The notes under the pieces were generated by a model. The model saw only the letters and a list, made by a program, of their open reading frames with translations. It made no database searches and was not told where the DNA came from. DNA of 64,000 nucleotides from Undibacterium paludis (GTDB lineage Bacteria; Pseudomonadota; Gammaproteobacteria; Burkholderiales; Burkholderiaceae_D), in contig NZ_JAKZHX010000007.1 in NCBI RefSeq assembly GCF_022568815.1, positions 124,001 through 188,000 of the forward strand, in the 5' to 3' direction. Made by a program: the position numbers and the translations under genes. Each line of letters starts with the position of its first letter. The first letter of the stretch is position 1. Shown here piece after piece: positions 56,947 to 64,000 of the stretch.

Positions 56947-58212
56947 TCATTTACGTACTTCGCCATGACCAAATACCACATACTTCATCGACGTCAGCCC
57001 CTCCAGGCCAACCGGCCCCCTTGCATGCAGCTTGTCATTCGAAATCCCGATCTCTGCACCGAGTCCATATTCAAAGCCATCAGCAAAACGGGTAGAGGCA
57101 TTCACCATCACCGATGCAGAGTCAACCTCACGCAAGAAACGCATGGCACGGCTGTAGTCTTCGGTGATGATGGACTCAGTATGTTTGGATGAATAATCAT
57201 TGATATGCGTGATCGCCTCATCCATGTCAGCCACCAACCTGACGGCCAAGACCGGCGCCAGGTATTCGGTACGCCAGTCTTCTTCTGTCGCCCTTGCCAG
57301 ATAAGGGTAACCTGCCAGGATGGTGGCAGCACCATCATCACAGCGCAATTCAACCTGCTTGCCAGCATACAGTTCTGCCAGTGCCGGCAAGACTTGTGCT
57401 GCAATACCTTGCGCTACCAGCAAGGTTTCCATGGTATTGCAGGTGCCGTAGCGATGGCATTTGGCATTGAAGGCCACATCCACCGCTTTTTTCAGGTCCG
57501 CCTTGTCATCAATATAGACATGGCAGATACCGTCGAGATGTTTGATCATGGGCACAGTCGCTTCTTGCATCAACCGTGCGATCAGGCCTTTGCCGCCACG
57601 AGGCACAATCACATCCACGTATTGCGGCATGGTGATCAGTTCACCGACGGCAGCACGGTCAGTGGTTTCAACGATCTGTACTGCATCCGCAGGCAAACCG
57701 GCACCAGCCAGGCCTTCTTTGACCAGCTTGGCCAGAGCCTGGTTGCAATGTATCGCTTCAGAACCGCCACGCAAGATAGTGGCGTTACCACTCTTGATGC
57801 ACAGGCCGGCCGCATCGACAGTCACGTTCGGGCGCGCTTCATAGATGATGCCGATGACGCCAAGCGGCACACGCATTTGCCCTACCTGTATGCCGGTAGG
57901 ACGGTATTTCATGTTCGAGATTTCACCTATAGGGTCAGGCAGGCTGACAATCTGCTCCAGGCCTTCAGCCATGGTGGCAATCGCCTTGTCGGACAATGTC
58001 AGCCTGTCCAGCATGGCGGCTTCCATGCCGGCGGCTTTGGCTGCGGCCAGGTCCAGTTCATTGGCAGCGCGCAAGACGGCGGCTTCCCGCCTGATGGCAG
58101 TAGCGATCAGGGACAAGGCCTGGTTCTTGGCGGCGGTATTAGCCCTGGCCATGGCGCGTGATGCAACACGGGCACGGACGCCGAGGTCATTCATGTATTG
58201 CTTGATATCCAT
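56947..58212 (-). CDS. proA: Gamma-glutamyl phosphate reductase
   Basis: Second step of proline synthesis, reducing glutamyl-5-phosphate to the semialdehyde. 421 residues from the start chosen ([11 protein letters not shown]); 58245 is open in frame but has no ribosome site. Conserved [34 protein letters not shown], the catalytic Cys in [15 protein letters not shown] and the C-terminal [19 protein letters not shown]. It follows holA across about 120 nt with two imperfect stems and no T-run. Confidence 0.97.
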   Translation of the reverse strand: MDIKQYMNDLGVRARVASRAMARANTAAKNQALSLIATAIRREAAVLRAANELDLAAAKAAGMEAAMLDRLTLSDKAIATMAEGLEQIVSLPDPIGEISNMKYRPTGIQVGQMRVPLGVIGIIYEARPNVTVDAAGLCIKSGNATILRGGSEAIHCNQALAKLVKEGLAGAGLPADAVQIVETTDRAAVGELITMPQYVDVIVPRGGKGLIARLMQEATVPMIKHLDGICHVYIDDKADLKKAVDVAFNAKCHRYGTCNTMETLLVAQGIAAQVLPALAELYAGKQVELRCDDGAATILAGYPYLARATEEDWRTEYLAPVLAVRLVADMDEAITHINDYSSKHTESIITEDYSRAMRFLREVDSASVMVNASTRFADGFEYGLGAEIGISNDKLHARGPVGLEGLTSMKYVVFGHGEVRK

Positions 58213-58333
58213 ATCGTCATCAACAGGATGTCTGTGCATCCCCATCTATATATATTTTCCCGCCACCAGGGGTGGTGGGAGATTGAGTTTCCGGTTTGAT
58301 AAACCGCTATATCAGGTGCAGGCGCAATCACTG

Positions 58334-59353
58334 TTAAGCTGCTTTTGCCACTTTCAAACCCAATTGCAACAAGGCATCCCAGGGGTCGCCTGCAAATGTC
58401 TTGGCTCGTAAACCTTTTACCATCTTATCGACTTGTGATGCATCTTGCAGGGCTGCACGTAAAACGCTGAGGCTGACACGCCGCAGGGCGGGGTCCATCA
58501 GTTTTTCGCGTGGTCCCCAAATTCTGTATTCTTTCAGCAAGGCAGACAAAGGCCTGCCTGCTACCATACCTGATTTCAACTTGAGCAAGGTACGTATCTC
58601 TTCTGCCATGGCCCACAAGACCAGGGGCAAAGCCTCACCCTCGCCCTTCAACCCATTGAGCATGCGCATCAGGCGCGGCACGTCACCTGCCAGCATGGCT
58701 TCGTTGAGCTTGAAGACATCATAGCGCGCCACATTCAGCACGGCATCATGAATTTGCTCAAAACTCAGTTTACCAGGTGGATGCAACAAGGCCAGTTTTT
58801 GTATTTCCTGGTGGGCCGCCAGCAAATTACCCTCTACCCTGTCAGCAATGAAATCCAGGCTTTGTCTGTCTGTGCTTTGCTGCTGCATGGACAGGCGCAG
58901 ACTGATCCAGGCTGGCAACTGATTGCGTTCAACCAGGGGAATATCTATATAGACCGCCGCCTGCTGTAAGCTGGCCACCCAGGCCGCCTTTTGCGTCGCC
59001 CAGTCCAGCTTGGGCAAGGTGATCAGCGTCAGATTATCGGGTGACAGATTCGCCACATAGTCTTGCAGGGCCTGACCGCCATCCTTGCCCGGCTTGCCTG
59101 TCGGTATGCGCAGATCAATCAGCTTCTTGTCACCAAACAGGGATTGTGACTGATTCGCAGCCAGCAAGGCTCCCCATTTGAAACTGCGCTCCACCGTCAG
59201 GATTTCACGCTCGTAAAAACCTTGCGCCTTGGCGCTGCGGCGTATCTTGTCGGCCGCCTCCAGCGCCAGCAAGTGCTCATCACTGGTGATCACATACAGT
59301 GGCGCCAGTGTTTTCGCCAGATGGCCATCAAGGGCATCGAAGCGCAATAACAT
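58334..59353 (-). CDS. holA: DNA polymerase III delta subunit
   Basis: Clamp-loader subunit that opens the sliding clamp, 339 residues. N-terminal RFDALDGHLAKTLAPLYVITSDEHLLALEAADKIR, KLIDLRIPTGKPGKDG and the C-terminal LWGPREK-like IWGPREKLMDPALRR region match bacterial HolA. It begins 1 nt after the lptE stop codon, so translation is coupled, an arrangement shared by many proteobacteria. Confidence 0.96.
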   Translation of the reverse strand: MLLRFDALDGHLAKTLAPLYVITSDEHLLALEAADKIRRSAKAQGFYEREILTVERSFKWGALLAANQSQSLFGDKKLIDLRIPTGKPGKDGGQALQDYVANLSPDNLTLITLPKLDWATQKAAWVASLQQAAVYIDIPLVERNQLPAWISLRLSMQQQSTDRQSLDFIADRVEGNLLAAHQEIQKLALLHPPGKLSFEQIHDAVLNVARYDVFKLNEAMLAGDVPRLMRMLNGLKGEGEALPLVLWAMAEEIRTLLKLKSGMVAGRPLSALLKEYRIWGPREKLMDPALRRVSLSVLRAALQDASQVDKMVKGLRAKTFAGDPWDALLQLGLKVAKAA

Positions 59354-59354
59354 A

Positions 59355-59864
59355 TCAGTCGTCCATCTTGATCACGGCCAGACGGCGCATGATCTGTTGC
59401 ACCAGGTCACTCTGCATGTCGCGATACAGTAAGACTTCTTCCGCCTCTTTCGCCAGAACCTGTGCTTCGTTAAAACTGATATTGCGTTTCAATTGGATTT
59501 CAGCAGGCTCCATGTACTCCTTGCCCGTATTGTCACGGACACGGAAACGGAAGTTATAGATCAGATTGTATTCGCGCACACGGCCCTGGCTGTTCAGGGA
59601 CAGAATCTGCTTGTCCCTGGTTTCATTCAAGACCTCCAGTATCACCCTGGCATCCTTGGCATTTGCCATGATCTGCGTTTGCCCATTGGCGCGTATCTGG
59701 CGGCGTAACTCTCCCCCTAACGACGAAGCCTCAGGCAAGCCGATATAGATACTCTTGAACGGCAGCGCCACAGGGCCACGAAGGGCAAAACCGCAAGCCG
59801 ACAACAACATGAGCGACATGATGGCCACCAGCCATTGCAGACGCTTGAAATGAAATACTTGCAT
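59355..59864 (-). CDS. lptE: LPS-assembly lipoprotein LptE
   Basis: Outer-membrane lipoprotein that plugs the LptD barrel and helps insert lipopolysaccharide. 169 residues with a lipoprotein signal and lipobox LSAC, acylated at Cys24 (LLSACGFALRG). The mature part shows the LptE pattern PFKSIYIGLPEASSLGGELRRQI and NISFNEAQVLAKEAEEVLLYRDM. The frame runs back to 59996 inside leuS, but 59864 gives the signal. Its ribosome site sits in a tandem 9-bp duplication. Confidence 0.96.
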   Translation of the reverse strand: MQVFHFKRLQWLVAIMSLMLLSACGFALRGPVALPFKSIYIGLPEASSLGGELRRQIRANGQTQIMANAKDARVILEVLNETRDKQILSLNSQGRVREYNLIYNFRFRVRDNTGKEYMEPAEIQLKRNISFNEAQVLAKEAEEVLLYRDMQSDLVQQIMRRLAVIKMDD

Positions 59865-59870
59865 GCAGTT

Positions 59871-59888
59871 TTCCCTGTTTTCCCTGTT
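59871..59888 (-). promoter_or_regulatory. Tandemly duplicated ribosome-binding region of lptE
   Basis: On the minus strand AACAGGGAA occurs twice in perfect tandem just before the lptE start. The nearer AGGGA lies about 8-10 nt from the ATG. This is either a duplicated Shine-Dalgarno site or a slippage-prone repeat. Confidence 0.5.
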
Positions 59889-59913
59889 ACCAGTCCGACT
59901 GTGACTGAGCCCC

Positions 59914-62541
59914 TCAGGCAACGATATTGACCAGTTTGCCAGGCACGATGATGACTTTTTTCGGCGTACCTTCGATAAACTTTTGCACACTTTCATTCGC
60001 CAGCGCCGTCGCTTCTATGGTTGCCTTGTCAGCATCCTTGGCAACCTTGATACTGCCACGCAATTTGCCATTGACCTGTACCATCAATTCAATTTCATCC
60101 TGCACCAGGGCTGCTTCATCGACAACAGGCCACGGTGCATCAATCAACTCACCGAGTTCTGCCGCAAAACCCAGCTCTTGCCACAGGGCATGCGTGATGT
60201 GCGGGCAGACCGGATACAAGCCACGCAGCAAGATGCTGAAGGCTTCACGCAGGGCCACTGCACTGCCTTCGGCATCTGACTTGAAGGACTCTATGGTGTT
60301 GAGCAACTTCATCGCGCCGGAAACCACGGTGTTGTATTGCAGGCGCTCGTAATCGGCGTCAATCTGCTTGAGCGTCAGATGCACTTCGCGACGCAAGACC
60401 TTGACATCAGCAGCGTAATTGCCTGCTGCTGTTGCACCAGCAGCGATCGTACCCGACAGTTTCAGTGCCGAAGCCCACAAGCGACGCAGGTAGCGCGATG
60501 CACCTTCCACACCACTGTTGCTCCAGGCCGCGCTCTGATCCGGAGGGCCGGCAAACATGGTGAACAGACGGGCTGTATCGGCGCCGAACTGCTCGATGAT
60601 GTCCTTGGGTTCGACCACATTGTTCTTGGACTTGGACATTTTTTCTATGCCACCCATTTGTACAGGCTGTCCATCGCTTTTCAGTGATGCAGAAACCGGA
60701 CGTCCCTTGTCATCATGCTGGACTTCAATTTCACTCGGATAGAACCAGGTTTTCTTGCCACTTTCATCTTCACGATAGAAAGAATCATTGAGCAACATGC
60801 CCTGGGTGAACAGGTTCTTGAAAGGTTCATCTATCTTGACCAGGCCCAGGTCACGCATGGCCTTGGTCCAGAAGCGTGCATACAGCAAATGCAAAACCGC
60901 ATGCTCAACACCACCAATGTACTGGTCCATCGCCATCCAGTAATCATTGCGCTCATCGACCATAGTCGGCGCATCCGGGCAGGTATAACGCATGAAGTAC
61001 CAGCTGGAATCCACGAAGGTATCCATGGTGTCTGTTTCACGGTGGGCCAGGCTGCCACATTTAGGGCAAGGCACATTCAGAAAATCTGCACGCTGTTTCA
61101 ATGGATTACCGGAACCGTCAGGGATGCAGTCGGTAGGCAAGACCACGGGCAAATCTTCATACGGTACAGGCACATCACCGCAGCTGTCACAGTGGATGAT
61201 AGGGATGGGTGTGCCCCAATAGCGTTGACGGGAAATACCCCAGTCACGCAAGCGCCAGGTGGTTTTCTTTTCGCCGAGTTCTTTGGCGATCAGGTCGGCT
61301 GCCACTGCGTCAACAGTTGCCTTGAAACTCAGGCCATCATACTTACCGGAATTAATAGTGACACCGCGTTGCTTGTCACCGTAAGCTTCTGCCCAGGCAT
61401 CAGTGGTGAAGTTTTCACCTTCGATTGCCACTACCTGCTTGATGGCGATATTGTATTTTTTCGCGAACGCGAAATCACGTTCATCATGCGCAGGTACCCC
61501 CATGACGGCACCATCGCCATAAGACATCAAGACGTAATTGCCAACCCAGACTTCAACCTGCTCACCAGTCAAGGGATGGGTGACGAACAGGCCGGTAGGC
61601 ATGCCCTCTTTTTCTTTGGTGGCCATTTCGGCTTCGGTTGTACCACCGGCTTTGCAGACTTCAATGAAAGCAGCCAGCGCGGCATTGTTCTTTGCCGCCA
61701 GCGTGGCGATGGGATGCTCTGCTGCCACGGCGCAGAAAGTCACTCCCATGATGGTGTCGGCACGAGTGGTGAAGACAAACAGCTTGCCGTCTTGTACCAG
61801 AGAGCCGGTTTCGTCCTTGATCTGGTGCGGGAAGGCAAAGCGCACACCTTCACTCTTGCCTATCCAGTTACGCTGCATGGTGCGTACCTGTTCAGGCCAG
61901 CCATCCAGTGTATCTATGCTATCGAGCAGTTCATCAGCATACTGAGTAATGCCAAAGTAATAACCAGGAATTTCGCGTTTTTCTACCAGGGCGCCTGAGC
62001 GCCAGCCACGGCCATCAATCACCTGCTCGTTCGCCAGTACGGTCTGATCGACAGGGTCCCAATTGACCACCTGGGTCTTTTTGTAGGCAATGCCTTTTTC
62101 AAGCATCTTCAGGAACAGCCACTGATTCCAGCGATAGTAATCCGGGTCGCAGGTCGCTACTTCGCGCGACCAGTCAAATGCCAGACCCAGAGGTTGCATC
62201 TGCGACTTCATGTCTTCGATATTCGCGTAAGTCCATTCAGCCGGTGATTTTTTGTAGGCGATCGCGGCATTTTCTGCTGGCAGGCCAAAAGCATCCCAAC
62301 CCATGGGCATCAGGACGTTATAGCCCTTCATACGCAGCTGGCGCGCCAGCATGTCATTGATCGTGTAGTTACGCACATGGCCCATATGCAGCTTGCCAGA
62401 CGGGTAAGGCAGCATGGAGCAAGCATAATACTTGCCTTTAGGGAAACGTGGATTATTTTCTACTGCCTTATAGGCATCGATCTTTTTCCAATGGGATTGC
62501 GCCGATTGTTCGACGTCAGAGGGCGTGTATTTTTCTTGCAT
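59914..62541 (-). CDS. leuS: Leucyl-tRNA synthetase
   Basis: Charges leucine tRNA, 875 residues. Class I motif HMGH at 52-55 in [16 protein letters not shown] and KMSKS near residue 632; the CP1 editing domain has the Thr-rich [21 protein letters not shown] zinc-binding-like [30 protein letters not shown] segment lies before the second half of the active site. A TATAAT on the minus strand at 62584-62589 may be its own -10. Confidence 0.98.
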   Translation of the reverse strand: MQEKYTPSDVEQSAQSHWKKIDAYKAVENNPRFPKGKYYACSMLPYPSGKLHMGHVRNYTINDMLARQLRMKGYNVLMPMGWDAFGLPAENAAIAYKKSPAEWTYANIEDMKSQMQPLGLAFDWSREVATCDPDYYRWNQWLFLKMLEKGIAYKKTQVVNWDPVDQTVLANEQVIDGRGWRSGALVEKREIPGYYFGITQYADELLDSIDTLDGWPEQVRTMQRNWIGKSEGVRFAFPHQIKDETGSLVQDGKLFVFTTRADTIMGVTFCAVAAEHPIATLAAKNNAALAAFIEVCKAGGTTEAEMATKEKEGMPTGLFVTHPLTGEQVEVWVGNYVLMSYGDGAVMGVPAHDERDFAFAKKYNIAIKQVVAIEGENFTTDAWAEAYGDKQRGVTINSGKYDGLSFKATVDAVAADLIAKELGEKKTTWRLRDWGISRQRYWGTPIPIIHCDSCGDVPVPYEDLPVVLPTDCIPDGSGNPLKQRADFLNVPCPKCGSLAHRETDTMDTFVDSSWYFMRYTCPDAPTMVDERNDYWMAMDQYIGGVEHAVLHLLYARFWTKAMRDLGLVKIDEPFKNLFTQGMLLNDSFYREDESGKKTWFYPSEIEVQHDDKGRPVSASLKSDGQPVQMGGIEKMSKSKNNVVEPKDIIEQFGADTARLFTMFAGPPDQSAAWSNSGVEGASRYLRRLWASALKLSGTIAAGATAAGNYAADVKVLRREVHLTLKQIDADYERLQYNTVVSGAMKLLNTIESFKSDAEGSAVALREAFSILLRGLYPVCPHITHALWQELGFAAELGELIDAPWPVVDEAALVQDEIELMVQVNGKLRGSIKVAKDADKATIEATALANESVQKFIEGTPKKVIIVPGKLVNIVA

Positions 62542-62705
62542 GGCTTGGCAGGGATTAGATGCGAAAATGACTCAGAACCTTTGATTATAACTGGTTCAGC
62601 CACATTATTGAGGAAAGCCTTGGCGGCAACGTTGGGCCAGTCGGATTTGCCGCGACAAATCCTGTCCGCAAACCCGGTCAACCAGTCTGGCAAGTGTGTC
62701 AGCCC

Positions 62706-63161
62706 CTAGGGCTTGCCGGTCGATTTGCCAGCCTGTTTGCTTTCTGTCACGAAAGATATCCTGGTCAGACCCTGGCTTTGTGCTGCAGCCATGACCTGGG
62801 CAATGATTTCATAGCGAGTGGCTTTGTCGGCACGCAATTGCAATTCTACCTGTCTGTTTTTTTTTGCCAGCAGCCCGAGCTTGCTCTCCAGGTCTGCCAT
62901 GGCCAATACCTGTTTATCCCAGTACAACACGCCATCGGCATCGAAAGAAATACGTACCGTTTCGGGTTTTTCTGGCGCAGCGGCAGATTGTGCCTGCGGT
63001 AAATCAAGCTTGACTGCATGGGTCATGAAAGGCGCTGCAATGATGAATATCACCAGCAAGACCAGCATCACGTCGACCATGGGGGTGACATTGATATCAG
63101 CCATTGAAGTCAATGGCCGGGAAGAAGATTCGCGCGGGGTATGAAATTGGCCAAAAGTCAT
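62706..63161 (-). CDS. exbD: ExbD/TolR family biopolymer transport protein
   Basis: Single-span inner-membrane protein that couples proton flow to TonB or TolA, 151 residues. The helix with the essential aspartate is DINVTPMVDVMLVLLVIFII (about 25-44), followed by a periplasmic domain (ISFDADGVLYWDKQVLAMADLESKL). It lies 13 nt after exbB. No tonB or tol genes are adjacent, so which partner is used cannot be told. Confidence 0.93.
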   Translation of the reverse strand: MTFGQFHTPRESSSRPLTSMADINVTPMVDVMLVLLVIFIIAAPFMTHAVKLDLPQAQSAAAPEKPETVRISFDADGVLYWDKQVLAMADLESKLGLLAKKNRQVELQLRADKATRYEIIAQVMAAAQSQGLTRISFVTESKQAGKSTGKP

Positions 63162-63174
63162 CAGCTACACCGTA

Positions 63175-63831
63175 TCAAGGCTTGCTCAGATGAGCATGCA
63201 AGTCAAATGCAAAACCATCAAGCTCTGCCAGTGTTATCCGGTTGATGCGGTTAAAACCGTTATAGGCAAGCACCGCCGGAATCGCGACCAGCAAACCCAG
63301 CGCTGTCATGATCAGGGCTTCACCTACTGGCCCGGCGAGCTGATCAATTTGCACGGCACCAGTAGAAGAGATTGCCGTCAAGGCGCGATAAATACCCCAG
63401 ACTGTACCCAGCAAGCCCACAAAGGGGGCAGTCGCCCCAACTGATGCAAGAAAACTGAGACCCGTCTCCAGCCTGACTGTCAGCACTTGCAGTTCCTGAC
63501 GCAGGTTGCGTGTCAATATCTCGCCCGTGCCTGCGCTGGCAGACAGTGTGGTACTGCGCTGGCTGGCATCGCAGGCCAGTTGCGCAGCTTCTGCCAGGCC
63601 GATAAATACCTTGGACTGATCAGCCTGGCGCAGCTGGGACAAGGCGTCAGCCAGATTGGGCGCGCGCCAGAAACCGCGCACGCTCGGTGCAGCTTTTCTG
63701 ATACGCCAGAAACTCCAGGCCTTCATCAGGATCAGAGTCCAGCTCAGTACTGACATGATCAGCAGTAACCAGCCAACCAGATGCCCGAGCGCATCAGCCT
63801 GTTCCCAGTAATGTGCAATTGCAGAATTCAT
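63175..63831 (-). CDS. exbB: ExbB/TolQ family proton channel protein
   Basis: Three-helix inner-membrane partner of ExbD, 218 residues. Helix 1 is at about 20-36 (GWLLLIMSVLSWTLILMKAW), and the conserved channel region is FLASVGATAPFVGLLGTVWGIYRALTAIS and LIMTALGLLVAIPAVLAYNGFNR near the C-terminus. It begins 22 nt after dapB and heads the exbB-exbD pair; dapB may be in the same transcript. Confidence 0.95.
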   Translation of the reverse strand: MNSAIAHYWEQADALGHLVGWLLLIMSVLSWTLILMKAWSFWRIRKAAPSVRGFWRAPNLADALSQLRQADQSKVFIGLAEAAQLACDASQRSTTLSASAGTGEILTRNLRQELQVLTVRLETGLSFLASVGATAPFVGLLGTVWGIYRALTAISSTGAVQIDQLAGPVGEALIMTALGLLVAIPAVLAYNGFNRINRITLAELDGFAFDLHAHLSKP

Positions 63832-63853
63832 ATTTCAGCTTCTGGCACAAATA

Positions 63854-64000
<147 letters not shown>

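Noticed and set aside
57205..58161. 318-codon open frame opposite proA
   Set aside because: Antisense of a fully conserved proA; composition biased, no start signal.
58246..58333. Stems CCCGCCACC/GGTGGTGGG and CGGTTT/AAACCG between holA and proA as a terminator
   Set aside because: Neither is followed by a T-run on the minus strand, and the genes probably form one transcript.
60715..61998. 427-codon open frame on the plus strand opposite leuS
   Set aside because: It is a mirror of leuS codon usage; leuS is intact with HMGH and KMSKS motifs. The translation is Cys/His/Gln-rich without a family pattern and has no promoter or ribosome site.

Overview
The window is 64 kb of dense, ordinary-looking chromosome from a Gram-negative betaproteobacterium, most likely order Burkholderiales and family Oxalobacteraceae. 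I infer this from gene order (yajC-secD-secF near tgt-queA; recG near oxyR; yggS-proC divergent from pilT-pilU; dapB-exbB-exbD-leuS-lptE-holA-proA; rplM-rpsI followed by argC and erpA), from the general porin, and from protein resemblance. A genus such as Undibacterium is only a guess. I see no rRNA or tRNA gene, transposase, phage gene, CRISPR array or replication origin.

Layout. 0-9 kb: a sterol-desaturase-type hydroxylase, a cytochrome b561 gene with two tandem YceI genes and a MarR regulator, then an RND efflux pump with its adaptor. 9-18 kb: protein export (yajC, secD, secF) and queuosine (queA, tgt), with a DUF945 protein and a flavin amine oxidase between them. 18-27 kb: recG, an acetyltransferase, a short-chain dehydrogenase, oxyR, rimJ, a surface patatin of PlpD type and an HTH regulator. 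27-32 kb: a glycerol-3-phosphate-type ABC importer (ugpB-A-E-C), with structured non-coding DNA in two of its three gaps. 32-39 kb: ubiA, a YqjD/YqjE/YqjK-like membrane operon, proC, yggS, pilT, pilU and a glutathione peroxidase. 39-47.5 kb: glycolate oxidase (glcD-E-F), a DUF2867 gene, an ankyrin protein, erpA, a bactofilin, argC and rplM-rpsI. 48-55 kb: OsmC, a membrane protein, thrB, a porin, a Bcr/CflA exporter and an aldehyde dehydrogenase. 55-64 kb, all on the minus strand: an RlmL-type methyltransferase, a HemJ-like protein, proA, holA, lptE, leuS, exbD, exbB and the 3' end of dapB.

Most genes are housekeeping. The least explained material is non-coding. (1) A minus-strand unit upstream of rplM has its own near-consensus promoter, a C/U-rich stretch and a Rho-independent terminator, and looks like a small RNA of about 113 nt. 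(2) A 177-bp sequence at 3.5 kb folds back on itself along its whole length and resembles a non-autonomous mobile element. (3) Two copies of a two-part palindromic repeat lie at 0.01-0.18 kb and 30.5-30.7 kb, each just after the stop codon of a minus-strand gene; the second lies inside the ugp operon and creates a false N-terminal extension of ugpA. (4) The ugpE-ugpC gap holds two strong palindromes. (5) A perfect 8-6-8 inverted repeat overlaps the probable -10 element of the cytochrome b561 operon.

I found no convincing new multi-gene system. Starts were adjusted from the longest possible reading frame where a signal peptide, ribosome binding site or family alignment favoured an internal start; these cases are stated in the entries.
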